DNA from: Nakataea oryzae
Lineage: Eukaryota > Ascomycota > Sordariomycetes > Magnaporthales > Magnaporthaceae
Assembly (NCBI GenBank): GCA_003049435.1
Contig: PYSQ01000013.1
Location: 1 to 64,000 of the forward strand
DNA length: 64,000 nucleotides
Direction: 5' to 3'
This document shows, piece by piece, positions 32,920 through 44,459 of the stretch (the first letter of the stretch is position 1; the number at the start of each line of letters is the position of its first letter). The notes under the pieces are model-generated. The model saw only the letters and a list, made by a program, of their open reading frames with translations, was not told the DNA's origin and made no database searches. A program made the translations under genes and the position numbers.

Positions 32920-35608
32920 CTATGAGCCGTAAGCAACCTGACCGAACGGGTTCTCCTCGGTCATTCCAGGGGCCATGAAGTCAGTCTTCGGGTTGCCAGT
33001 TGCCTTGGCTGCCGAGCATCGAGCCATAGTTGGGGAGCTGCGAGTGGTGATCAGAAAATTGTTACAAAAAGGACGGGCATCCAAAAAGCACCATCCCCAG
33101 CAATGTATAAGGAAAACGGTAGGAATCTGGGTTGATAGGGTTGGGGGATTCTTACCTCCTTGACACTACATCGGTGAAGTAGAAGTTGTCGATGACCTTC
33201 TTGAGTGGCGCACCAGTCAGTTTGGAGCCCTTGTTCTGCTCCACAAGCTGCACCTTGCTCAGCTGCTGGAGCGCCACGGGCTCAACCACGTCGTAGGCGG
33301 CGAGTGCCGGGCTGATCTGCACCATGCGGTCACGAACGGCCGTTATATCGTCGAAAGGTAACGGGGCGCCCAGAAATTCGCTTGCCGCGCGAATGATCTT
33401 CCAATCGGTACGAGCCGCGCCAGGGAGGGATGTGGCCGCCCTCGTCATCTGCACGCGACCCTCAGTGTTGATGTACGTTCCTGTTTTCTCCGTGTAAGCG
33501 GCTCCAGGCAGGACAACATCCGCAATCTCGGCGCCCTTGTCGCCATGATGGCCCTGGTAGACAACAAAGGCGTCCCTGGGGATGTCTGCCGGGTCAAACT
33601 CGTCAGCGCCGAGCAGCCACACAAACTTGGGCTTGGTCTCGGCTACAGAGGCTGATGGCGTCACGAAGCCAACCTCAAAGGCACCGGCTCTCGAGGCTGC
33701 CCGCTGCAGGACGTTGTAGCCATTCCACTCCTCGGTGAGAAAGTTTGCGGCGTTCTTGTCGACAAAGGCGCCCACGAGTTCATAAAAGGCTTTCGCGTCG
33801 GGATGATCGGTAACACCAGAGCCCACAATAATCATTGGTCTCTTGGCGGACTGAAGCTTCTGGCCAAAGGGCCCTCCGAGAGCCTTCTTCAAGGCGGCAA
33901 CATCGGCGCCCAGATGTTCAAACTCAAACGTCGATTCCCACGGCTCACCGACAACGCCGATCTCAAGATCAGAACGGAGCCACTGTTTCCTGATACGGGC
34001 GTTCAGAACAGCAGCCTCGTGTCTGGGGTTGCTGCCAACAATGAGGATTGCATCGGCCTCTTCGATGCCAGCTATCCTAGAGTTGAACAGGTAGTTGGAG
34101 CGGACATCGATTCCGTGCGCGAGGGGCTGGCCGCCGGATGGCATATCCAGGGCCAGATTCTCGGACCCCAGCTTGTTTGCGAGATCCTTCATCACGACAA
34201 GCGACTCCACCTCGGCGAGCTGGCCAGCGATGACCTTGAACTCGTTGCCTTTCGGTGCAGCTTTCGCGTAGCCCTCGGCCACCTCGGCCAGAGCCTGCTC
34301 CCACGAGGCTGGCTCGAATTTGCCCTCTCGTCGGACCAACGGAATAGTCAGCCGCTGTGTTCGAAGACCATCGCAGGCAAAGCGCGTCTTGTCGTTGATC
34401 CATTCCTCGTTGACATTGTCATTGAGTCTGGGGAGAATTCGCATGACCTCAAGGCCGCGCGAGTCGACACGGATGTTAGATCCGAGAGCATCGAGGACGT
34501 CGATAGACTCGGTCTTCTTCAGCTCCCAGGGGCGGGCCTTGAACGCATACGGCTTCGACGTCAGGGCGCCGACAGGGCACAAGTCGATCACGTTGCCCGA
34601 CAGCTCCGAGTCCAGGTTCTTCTCCAGGTAGGTTCCAATTTGCAGGTCGTTGCCACGGCCGGTTGAGCCCATCTCGTTTGCACCAGCAATGTCGTTGGCA
34701 AACCGGACACATCGAGTGCAGTGAATGCAACGATTCATTGAGGTTTTGATCAGAGGCCCGATGTTCTTATCCTCGACGGCGCGCTTGCCTCCGATTTCGT
34801 GAAATCGCCCTCTGTCAGCCCCATACCGCATTGACTGGTCCTGCAAGTCACACTCTCCACCCTGATCGCAGATGGGGCAGTCAAGTGGATGGTTTGCCAG
34901 AAGAAACTCCATGACACCCTCTCGGGCCTTGTGGGTGAGCGGCGAGTTGGTTTTGACCACCATGCCCGGTTGAACGGGCCAAGCACACGACGCAACAGGC
35001 TTCGGCGCCTTCTCGACCTCGACCAGGCACATGCGGCAGTTGCCGGCGATCATTAGCTTCCTGTAGGAGGCATGAAGCCGGTTAGTCGTCAGGCCGAGCC
35101 ATTTGGACGAGCCGTCGAGGTCGCCGTATAACTTGGGCGGGGAAGTGGGTTCCTACTCATGGTAGCAATATCTAAAGCAGCAGGGCCAGAGGTCAGCATC
35201 CGGGGCAATGAAAGCACTGAGGGGGGGGGGGGTTTCCGAGCTCATAATCACGCCTGTTTGCGAGGAGGGGCGACTGGGACGAACCTTGGGACGGTAGCTC
35301 CCGCCTTCTCGCATGCCTGAATAAGTGCAGAGCCCGCTGCGACATGTTAGGACCGGCCGGCCCGGAGGGGGCGAGGGGCCATGGCGAGGCAGCAGAGGCT
35401 TAACCATACCTTCTATCGACACCTTCTTCCCGTCTGCGAGGTGTTAGCAGAGCATGGCAGGCCAATTGGGGCATGTAGACGCCGTTCACTGACCAATTGT
35501 GAGCTCCACCTCGGCTGGACGTTGGGCAGTGGTGGAAAAAGCCCTCGGGGCATTGACGGCGCGTCTGCCAGTCCGCCAAGCCGAACGAGCCAGAGTCTGT
35601 CGAAGCAT
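32920..35608 (-). CDS. nuo78: NADH:ubiquinone oxidoreductase 78-kDa subunit (complex I, NDUFS1/NuoG)
   Basis: Six exons, 35608-35494, 35433-35410, 35336-35285, 35171-35157, 35060-33156 and 33037-32920, give 742 residues, close to the Neurospora 78-kDa subunit. Exons 2 and 4 are only 24 and 15 nt. The first exon encodes a mitochondrial presequence ending near RAFSTTA, followed by RPAEVELTIDGKKVSIEAGS. The N-terminal ferredoxin-like domain carries the 2Fe-2S ligands (CEKAG..RYCYHE..GNCRMC). Next come the His-ligated 4Fe-4S site HPLDCPICDQGGECDLQ and the second 4Fe-4S site CIHCTRCVRF with a later CPVGAL Cys. The rest is the degenerate molybdopterin-oxidoreductase-like domain. It forms the peripheral arm's electron path from NADH to the quinone site. 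The C-terminus ends NPFGQVAYGS. Confidence 0.98.
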
Positions 35609-36274
35609 CGTACCGTCCCGGCGGGTCGAAGCCGATGGCGCGGTCTTGGAGGCTGGGTGTGTTCTTTGGTTGATGAGCGTGAGGTCAGGTTCAATCGCGT
35701 CAACGTCGATGGTAGCTAGAGGCGGTTCATGTGCCGCCAGTCAGTCTTGTTGGATCTCGGGTGGACTGCGGTTATTCCGGCATTATTATTTCGCGTCGTC
35801 CCATTGGTCAACTCATGGAGCTCTGAGGGGCTTTGGGTGTCTGTGGACTGGCGGCTTCAAGAGTGGGGCCTGGAGCACCGTCACCCCACCTGGACGAGGT
35901 GTTAAAAATTTGACATTCGCGTTTCCTCGCCTCGAACTTCTTACTTCTTCCTTTCCACAACAAATTGTATATGGGCATAATTTCTCGTAGGTGAACTTGC
36001 GCCTGAGTCTTCCGACCTGTTCGGAATCCCAGGTTCATTCGAGTCTTCCTCTATTTTGTGCTCTAGAGTAAACAACCGGCTCCGATTATGGAAGCGCGTG
36101 AGAGACGCACACCCTCCCGGGTCTGCGTCTCGATGGCCATGGCCTCTTACCGCCGGCAGCTACATAATTACGCCCATTCAAGGCCCTTGGATGTTTGAAC
36201 CTTGGTCTGTTGCGTACTGGGACAATGAGGGCTGTGACGAGTGTATGGATAACGCCGGCTAGCTGGGTGCGTCC
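35609..36274. other. Intergenic region upstream of nuo78
   Basis: This 666-bp spacer contains the nuo78 promoter and the 3' region of the next minus-strand gene. Small frames here are unsupported. Confidence 0.55.
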
Positions 36275-36913
36275 TCACAAGTCAGGACAGTCCATCATGG
36301 GCTTATCGGCGCCCATAAAACCCTCAAGCGCTCTCCTCTCTCTATCCAGGATTGCCTCCCACTTTGCTCGAAGATTTGCCATGAAGATGCTGGAGAATTC
36401 GTCAATGTGATGGACCCCTTGCTCAGCTACCAGTCCCAATTGTCGGAGGCTGTTCTCTCTGTTGAGAGGCTCTTCGTCGCCATGAAAAAGCTCCCAAAAC
36501 TTGACTCCCTGTGCGGGCCCCTCCACGTTGTAGTCCGTTTCAGGATCGATCGGCGCGCTCATGGCAGCCACCATGCTTCGCGCATCTTCATGGTGAATTC
36601 CAGGCCCTGATTCAGGCTTATGCTTCTGTGTCTGTTCGTACAGGCTACAGCTCTGCTCAATCCGCCGCTTTTCTTTAGAAACAAGGTGATGGAAGTTAGC
36701 CCGGACTTCGTGCTGGTATGTGTCAATGGCTTCGAGCATGCGCTCAACCCTCTCGACCCGATCCAGCGATGGTTGTTCAGGGGGCTGGGAGAAGTCTTGC
36801 TGAGCTAGGACGAAAATAACCGGGTCGATGTGTGTGAGCTTTGGCAAAGGCTGCCCGACGGAAAGGCATTTTTCTAACGATTGCAAGTCCTCGTTAGAGG
36901 ATTGCAAATCCAT
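36275..36913 (-). CDS. Hypothetical protein, last gene before the transposon block
   Basis: A 212-residue frame from the first ATG (MDLQSSNEDLQSLEKCL). The frame extends upstream only through a TTG and unconvincing sequence. It is charged and largely helical, with likely coiled-coil stretches (VERVERMLEAIDTYQHEVRA, HHLVSKEKRRIEQSC and ANLRAKWEAILDRERRALEG). There is no signal peptide or membrane segment and I do not recognise the family. Codon use is mixed and slightly more AT-rich than its left neighbours. It could be a lineage-specific gene in the border zone of a repeat island, or part of a longer spliced gene. Confidence 0.5.
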   Translation of the reverse strand: MDLQSSNEDLQSLEKCLSVGQPLPKLTHIDPVIFVLAQQDFSQPPEQPSLDRVERVERMLEAIDTYQHEVRANFHHLVSKEKRRIEQSCSLYEQTQKHKPESGPGIHHEDARSMVAAMSAPIDPETDYNVEGPAQGVKFWELFHGDEEPLNRENSLRQLGLVAEQGVHHIDEFSSIFMANLRAKWEAILDRERRALEGFMGADKPMMDCPDL

Positions 36914-37215
36914 GATTTGTGGGTGAGGGAGCAGTAGTTGAAGATGGTTTGAGTGTTTTGTTAGTTCTGGGAGCACGAAGCGGGAACTAGAAGAGCTACA
37001 CGCGTAACGGGGGCGCAAATCGCCGGTGACGAAGAGGTACAGTAGGTGAACGGGGTAACGGTAATCCCTGTCCCAGACTGTTGAAAGATGATATATACTT
37101 GTTAACTCGGGCTCCGCTAGCTACCCCTCCGGGTTTGGTCTAGAGATTATGGTTTTCCCGGTAGGGCACATAAAGCCACCTCGGAGGGAATTTAAAGGGG
37201 CTTTTTAATCCGAAT
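36914..37215. other. Border of GC-rich gene block and AT-rich repeat block
   Basis: Base composition changes abruptly at about 37,080-37,200, from normal genic sequence to TA-rich sequence full of TTAA/TATA words. No gene is seen in it. Composition change is judged by eye. Confidence 0.7.
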
Positions 37216-37393
37216 TGTTAGGGAACTAACACGTGGCTAATACGCACGCGTATTGGAAAACATATAGTATTTGTAAAGGTAAGGAACTATTTACAGGAAA
37301 CCGATCCGGCCGAAAACTGTACGCTATAAATAACAATTTGTAACTATAGCTATAAGCCTAAAGGTGGTAGCTTTAAGCTACTAACTTATTACA
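37216..37393 (-). mobile_element. Solo LTR, family B (178 bp) with 5-bp target duplication
   Basis: On the plus strand it begins TGTTAGGGAAC and ends CTTATTACA; in element orientation this is TGTAATAAG...CTAACA. The same unit recurs at 62008-62186 and 63465-63642. It is flanked by perfect direct repeats CGAAT (37211-37215 and 37394-37398), the mark of LTR-retroelement insertion followed by LTR-LTR recombination. Confidence 0.85.
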
Positions 37394-37570
37394 CGAATTT
37401 TAAAATATGGTTTTTATTATATAGTAAAATAAAAAAAGAAGTAATTTATCAGGAATAAGCTTCGTATAGAGGCAGAATGGGCACTGGAATCACTGGGAGC
37501 TAATAGTGGCTCTGTTAGTAGGGCTAGACATAGTCGCATACAGGAGAAATCCCCTAAAAAGTTGTCTCTT
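37394..37570. other. Short spacer between repeats
   Basis: About 177 bp separates the solo LTR from the gypsy element. Its right half (37463-37560) has more balanced composition than the surroundings and retains CA and TG dinucleotides. No coding content is seen. Confidence 0.5.
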
Positions 37571-37801
37571 TGTCATGGTTCCAAACTGGAAGCACGGACC
37601 TTATGGCAAAGGGCTGCGCCCCTTATGGCTAAACCTCAGATAAGGACCGATAAGACCCAGCCGCAGCTTACCGTTTTAACCAGTATATATAAGCCTACCA
37701 TTTCCCTTAGCTAAATACACTATCGAGCCTTTCCTAGCAAGCATTTAAATAATTCCATTTCGGTACCCTTTAGCAAACGGTTTACGGTTTAGCCCGTAAC
37801 A
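37571..37801 (+). repeat. Left LTR, family A copy 1
   Basis: 231 bp; it matches 44194-44424 and the reverse complements at 48743-48973 and 55367-55596 over its whole length, with differences mainly C/T and G/A. A TATATAAG TATA-like box lies at 37685. Confidence 0.88.
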
Positions 37802-38691
37802 TTTTAAATGCTTTTTTTATTCCTAAAGTAATTATAATAACGTAATTTAACCCTTTTTTTATATAGCTAACTGACGTAATACGACGTTTAAAAAAAGCGG
37901 AATAATAGTTTATAGAATTTATTACCTTACTAATTAATACCAGCCCGGATTTAAATTAACCTTAATAAATTATTATAGTAGTAAAAAGGAAGCCTTTAAA
38001 AAAACCCCCCGTATATAATAATAACAGCGTATCGTTTTCGGCATAAAAGTAAAGCGTAACCTATAAATTTAAACGGGACGCTTTATTTATCGGCAATATA
38101 TAAAACCAATTCGAATTTATCTAGACTTTTTTAATTTCCGGACCCTAGGGAATTATCCGAATATATTACGAATATAGCGGTAACGATATGGTATATAATC
38201 CTAATATATTTTTTAATTACCTAATTTCGATTTTCGATAACCTTTATAAAAAATCCCAAATTTTAACGTAATTCGAAATAAAACGGATAGCTCCCGGATA
38301 AATATTCGTATAATTTTATACCTAATTCGAAATATTATTAATAATAACGGGCAATTTAAAATAATTTAACGAAATTAAAATTAATTATTTCCGAAGCCGT
38401 ATTTTTTTTCGCTTACGGAATACGGCCGTAACGGTATAAAATGATATTTCGAAATACGTTTAAATGGTAAAGGTATACCGTTATATTATTTAAAATTTAA
38501 AAACGATCGATTACGAACGAAAATACCCGTTAAAGATTTAAACGATAAAAATAAAGGGATAAGGGAACCCTAATAAGGATATGCTAATAATAGGGATAAA
38601 TATAACCCGTATTTAACTTACGGGCTAAAATTATTTACGCGTAATATAAATTACCCCCGAATAATATTAAGCAAAACGCAAATCAGGGGCC

Positions 38692-38733
38692 TGCTTTAAA
38701 TATAGCGATAGGTTTTACCGGCCTTAAAAATGT
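38692..38733 (+). pseudogene. Degenerate Gag zinc knuckle
   Basis: The reading CFKYSDRFYRP*KC fits C-X2-C-X4-H-X4-C if the TAT is a mutated TGT, the TAC a mutated CAC and the TAA a mutated CAA. All three are single C-to-T or G-to-A changes. Confidence 0.75.
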
Positions 38734-41700
38734 TTTTTCCGAATACCTATCCGACCAATAACGATAAGCACCGCTAAAAAAGCTTAAAGCTAAAAATAAT
38801 AGGGAAACGAATAACTTTCGGGCTAAATTTCGACCGGAGGTATAAAAACCTGCGCGGTAAATTTATTACTAATAAAAAATCCCTTTTAAAAAAATGGAAA
38901 AAAAAACTATTAGTAATTAAAAAAAATAGATAATCCCTTGTTTATTATCCTTACGTTATTAAATAATAGCTAATTTGTTAATATTTTAATAAATTCGGGA
39001 TATAAGTATTATACGGTAATAAGCGAAAAATGCGCTATAAAATTAAGCGCGAAAAAAATCCAATTAGGATATTTAAAAGCGTTAGGTATAGTTTTAAGCC
39101 GGATTTTTTTAATTATTGTAAAAATAGCGGAATGCGAAATGGATATTAACGGATAATTAAAACCTATATTGTTTTATATAATCCTAAGGATACCCCGAAA
39201 TACGATTTTGGGGTTTTTATAGCTAAAAAGGCAAAAAGTTGCCTTAAACCTAGCCCGGGGCTAGCTTTATATTAGGCGCGTAAAAAGGTTCCGGGTAAAA
39301 GCGACCTATTAGCGCCTAATAACGGATAAATTTACCGTTTTAGTTAGGAACGCATTTGCTGTAATTTATTACCGCTAAAAAAACGCGGAATTAAAATACG
39401 TATTTACCGTTACGTTATTAAAGGAAATAATACGTATATTATAAATAACGATTTCCAAATCGGCTTTAAAAAAAACGCTATTTATAAAGCTACAGGGATT
39501 TAAAAACCTTTTTAACGAATTGCAAATTAATACCTTACCCCCGTACCGGGGTATTAGCGACCATTATATTAGGTTTAAAAAAAACGGGGAAAGGAAAACC
39601 CTGGAATTACCTTAAAGACGGTTATATAATATATTACGGGATTAATTCCTGGAATTAAAGAAATAAATTGTTAATTTTATAAATAAAGGGTAAATCTGTG
39701 CTGGTTTTTCCCCGGTAATAATACCGGTTTTCCTAATTAAAAAAATATCGGGCAAATAGCGATTATATATAAATTACCGAACTTTAAATGCAATTATTAA
39801 AGTAAACAAATACTTTTTTCTTTTAATAAAAAAAACGTTCCGTTTGGTATTAAACGCGTAATAATTTACGAAAATAAATATTAAATCGGCGTTTTATAGG
39901 ATCCGGGTCGTAAAAAAGGACGAACATTTAATAGCGTTCCGTACCCGTTTCGGCTTTTTTAAATAGCTGGTTTACCTATTCGGATTGGCTAATGCGCTTA
40001 TAATATTCTAAAAATATATTAATAATACCTTAGCGGATATCTTAAAGGATTACATATCGGTATATTTAAATAACGTGCTAATTTATATATCGGGTTCGAA
40101 AAAAAATTATATAGAAAAGGTTAAAAAAAATCCTAAAAAAATTACATATAATTAGCTTTAATTTAGACCTGGATAAATGCAAATTTGAAATAATAAAAGT
40201 AAAATACCTAAAATACGTTATTATAGCAGGAAAAGGGATATAAGCGGACTTTAAAAAAATCCGGGCGATTAGGGAATAAAAAGCCCTAAAAAAATTAAAA
40301 AGCCTAAAAGGCTTTTTAAGGTTTATAAACTTTTATTGAAATTTTATTAATAAATATTCCGAATTAGCAACCCCGTTAATACGGCTAATAAAAAAAGGAA
40401 CTTTATTCGAATAAATAAATAAGGTTAATACGGTATTTGAAATATTAAAATTTGCATTTACCTAAACCCTAATATTAGCTAAATGGTACCCGGAATGCCG
40501 TTCGAAAATGGAAATAAATTATTCCAGCGAAATATTAAAAGGTTACCTTTTTTAGGAAAAAAGCAATAGCATTTGGAAATTGGTTGCCTTTTATTCCGCT
40601 AAATTAAAGCCCGAATAAAAGAATTATACTATTTATAATAAAAAATTCCTAACGGTAATGTTATATTTAAAAGCGTAAAAGGCCGAATTTTATAACGTAC
40701 GGGAACCGTTTATTATTTATACCGATTATAAAACGCTAAAATATTTTTTAAAATTTAGGGAAATAACGGAACGCTAAATGCGTTAGGCTGAAATACTATC
40801 TAAATTTAGCTATACCTTCCGGTTCCGTTTAGGACGGCTAGCTATTTTACCGGACGCGCTTTTCCGCAAAAAATAAAACGATATAAATAAAAAGCGCATT
40901 GCGATAATTTTTTAATTTATAAAACCGGTTATTTACGTAATCCCGGTTTAAATCCGAACTAATCCTATATTGAAATTAATATACCTATTTAAAAAAGCCA
41001 TATTATTCGTTAGCTTTTAATTAGCCGAATTTTAGGATAAGGCATTAAAGAATAACCAAATTTATATAGCGAAAAAGGATACGGTTTTGAGCGATACGAA
41101 ACGGTTTTTACCTAAAACGATAATACGGGCGTAAATTACCGACTGTTAGATTAGCGTATAAAAGGGGTTCTAATATAAAAGGCGCTTATAGCTTTTTACG
41201 TAAAAGCCTTTAATTATTACGGTTTTTTATAAAACTTACATATTACCGTTCGTAAAATATACGGATCGGGAAAATACGTACCGTATTTTATAAAGAAATT
41301 ACTATTAGGACGGGATAGTAAAAAATACAAAGCGGTATATGCGTAATTGCGATATTTGTAAAAGGTTACGCTTTTTAAAATAGCTAAAATAGGCTTTTTT
41401 TAATTATTACCGATAGCGGAACGGTTTTAATCGTAAATTTTAATAGATTTTATAATAGATTTCCTAAAATCCGACGAAAATTCCCCGAAATATTTAATAA
41501 TACTAATAGATAAGCTATCGAAATACGTTTAATTGGAAGCTATAACGATAATAAAAATTGAAAAATGCGCATTCCGGTTTTGTAATACGTAATAATAATT
41601 CCGGGGGTTCCCGAATTTTATTATTTCCGATAAAAGATCGGATTAGATCGGCGATTTTTAAACGGAATTTTGCCGTTTTATAGGGACCGAATAGCTTTTT

Positions 41701-42629
41701 ATTACTTTTTATTATTTTTAAAGGGACGGCGGGATAAAACGTATAAATTAAAAGGTATAGCATTATTTCCGCTGTTTTATTATTTTCGCTTAAAACGATT
41801 GGCTAATATATTTGGCAGCCTGCTAATTAGCGTTTAATAATAGGGATTTTTTAATTACGGGTTTTAGCTTTAACCGTTTTATTTTAAAATACGATATTAA
41901 AACGGTTTTAAATAAAAAAATATATATTATTTACCTACCGATAAATAAAAACAAGCGGGCCGCCGCGTTTATAACGAAATTATAAAAAGGTATAGGGATA
42001 GTTACGGCCGTAATGGCGTACGTATAACAGAAATAAAAGCGTAACGCAAATAAATAAAGGCAATTAGCGGGAAAATATTAGGTAGGTAATAAAGTTTGGC
42101 TTTTTTTACGTAATATTAAAATAAATAGGCTTTGCAAAAAACTAAATTGGGTATATAATAAATTTATAATGGTAGCGGTCCCTTTTTTTAATAGTTACGT
42201 TAAATATACCTAAAGGGTTATACTTTACCTTTTACGTTAAATTGGTAAAACGGGTAGTAAAAAACGCGCTTTTTTCCTAATTTATAAGCGATATTAGGCT
42301 ATTTCCGATATTAATAGCAAACGGCCCTAACGAAAAGTTATATAAGGAATAGGAAATTAAAGAAATATTTGCGGTACGGAATACGCCAGGATACGGAGGT
42401 TATAGGAAGGCGTTAGTTAAATATATAAGCTATAATACCGCTAAATAGTAGCCTTTAAAATTGTTTTAAAATATAAAGGCGTTTAACCGTTTCGAAGTTA
42501 AATAGGGGGATATATGCGTAAATAACAGCCCGGAAAAGCGCGGTCGTAAAAAAAAATAACCCGTAATTAAATAAACGCTAATACGTTACCGTTAAATTAC
42601 CGAAATAAAGCTAAAAAATAAAACGAGCT

Positions 42630-44193
42630 TTATAATTTATTAGGAATTAGGATTATAATATGCCTTTTTATCGTTACCGTCCCCCGTTTAGGGAATTTAA
42701 GGTTTATATATACGATAATTGCGTATAATAATAGCCCGATACGAAAATGATAACGAACGGTTACTTTTACGGGAATTAGTACGATTATACCCGAAATTAA
42801 AAGGAAAACGAGGTATAAAAGCGATAAAAATAGCAAGGGCGGGGCCGGTAGGAAAAGCAGGGATAATAATACCCGGCGTAAGCTTAATAAAAGTTTAGGT
42901 AATGCCCGATAAAACGGTAGCCATTTAAACGCCTTACGCCCGCTGCGCAATTAGGAAAGCTTTATATTACTAATGCGCGAATTTTTATAAAAAAGGTAAA
43001 CGGTAAGAACGATAAAAAAGGGGAATAAGGAGGGAATATTTAAACGGTATTACCTTATTATTATAATACAGTTATCGTTTGTATAGTAAGGTTATTACCG
43101 CTATTACGATAGGAAGGCGTTAAATTTCTAATTAGCGTAAAAGTATTAGGAACGGCGGGGGTAATCGGGACGTTAAAGGTGGATATAACAGCAATAAAAA
43201 AAGGCGCAATACGGGCGGAAGTAAAAGCGTAACCCTATTTAATATACGCTTAATAAAATTTAGCGGAAAAAACTGTATAACGCATTTTAACGCTAGCGGA
43301 TTTATCGGTAATAACCGCTTTAATAATAACGTGCTTACCGTTTAAAATAATTTTGCGCATTTCCTGCTAAGCGTAGCGGAAAACGGGCGCGCGCGTAAGT
43401 TTAGCGTTTAAACGGATACATTTAGTTTTATTTTTATAGTAAGGATTATAATTTTCGGTAAACGTAATACTATAAAATAGCCTACCGTTAATTTTAAATT
43501 TATTTATATATGGCTTATATTTAAATTGCTATTATTAAACTAGCGTTAATTTATCGTTATTATTATCGTTTTCGATAGCGAAATCGCTAATAGCGTAACG
43601 GGTAACGGCCTTTTTGCGTTAAAAAAAAGTTAGCAAATACGAATAAAAGGTAAAGCGGAACTGATTAATATACGCATTTGAAATTATCGCTATTATTAAA
43701 GTAACGTTCGTTATTACTATTATTAATAGTAAAAGCAGATATTAAGGCGAAAAGCGCGCAAAATGAGAGGAATTAATATCGGTATAGCGGAAAGGGAACG
43801 TAAAAAACGAAAAAGCGTAATATCGGGAAAGGAAAAAAACGAAATAAAAGGGGAAAAGAAAATTTTACTTATAAAGAAAAAGTTCAGGCCCGGTATATAA
43901 AGCGGGCAAACGTATAAAAAAAAGCTTAAAAAACGCGGTAATCCCGAAAAGGAAAGCATTGGAATACGTCCGTAATAAAGGGAAAATACGCATATATCCG
44001 GCGTATTTATAACGCCTTAACGAGCTAATAACGCCGTATACCGATAAAATAGCGTACCGGATATGGAAAAACTTTAGTACGGCACTTTTTAACGGTAAAT
44101 ACGATTACCGTATCGGATTATTAAAGGAAAATAAAAACGAAAGGCTGGAAGCGGTATAGCCCGGCCCGGAAACGGCCCCGGAAAAGGTGGCTA
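42630..44193 (+). pseudogene. Extra degenerate reading frame between integrase and right LTR of family A
   Basis: On the element's sense strand a frame beginning near 42738 (RYENDNERLLLRELVRLY) runs about 300 bp with only TAA/TAG breaks and ends in a Cys-containing basic stretch (YARCAIRKALYY*CANFYKK). The same region exists in copy 2 (about 48974-50540, opposite strand). I do not recognise its family. It is 1.5 kb of extra sequence beyond the normal gag-pol set. Confidence 0.5.
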
Positions 44194-44424
44194 TATTATG
44201 GTTCCGAACTGGAAGTACGGACCTTATGGTAAAAAGCTGCGCCTTTTATAGCTGAATTTCAGATAAGGACCGATAAGACCTAACCGCGGCCTACCGTTTT
44301 AATTAGTATATATAAGCCTACCATTTCCTTTAGTTAGATATATTGGCGAGCTTTTCCTGGCAAGCACCTAAATAATTCCATTTTAGTACCCTTTAGCAGT
44401 CGGCTTGCGGTTTAGCCCGTAAAA
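44194..44424 (+). repeat. Right LTR, family A copy 1
   Basis: 231 bp, aligned end to end with the left LTR. Its first bases TATTATGG show the RIP-type change from TGTTATGG. Confidence 0.88.
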
Positions 44425-44459
44425 ATGCGTACGTTAGGCTTCGTGTTAGTCCCGTAACA
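44425..44459 (+). repeat. 35-bp remnant of an LTR-B 3' end
   Basis: The bases resemble the last 35 bp of the LTR at 63465-63642 (GCGTACGTTAGGCTTCGTG against GCATACGTTAGGCCTCGTG, then GTCCCGTAACA). It sits directly between family-A copy 1 and the third gypsy fragment. Confidence 0.7.

Larger units (their letters stand above)
37571..44424 (+). mobile_element. Ty3/gypsy LTR retrotransposon, family A copy 1, heavily RIP-mutated
   Basis: The element is 6,854 bp with 231-bp LTRs (37571-37801 and 44194-44424) starting TGTCATGGTTCC (RIP-altered to TATTATGGTTCC in the right copy) and ending CCCGTAACA or its mutated form. The internal order is gag with a CCHC zinc knuckle at 38692-38733 (second Cys and His both read Tyr, and one stop), protease region, reverse transcriptase with YLNN in place of YxDD at 40063-40074, RNase H, and integrase core near 41440-41660 (IDFIIDFLKSDENSPKYL). 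A GPY/F-like and chromodomain-like tail follows near 42100-42400, then an extra reading frame to the right LTR. Stops are TAA/TAG at former CAA, CAG or TGG codons. No target duplication is visible (CTCTT against ATGCG). Confidence 0.9.

Noticed and set aside
42630..42950. Membrane-protein-like frame antisense to gypsy copy 1 (and 50304-50540 in copy 2)
   Set aside because: Leu/Ile/Val richness comes from the antisense of AT-rich RIPed codons; the sense frame reads as a charged protein with RIP-type stops.
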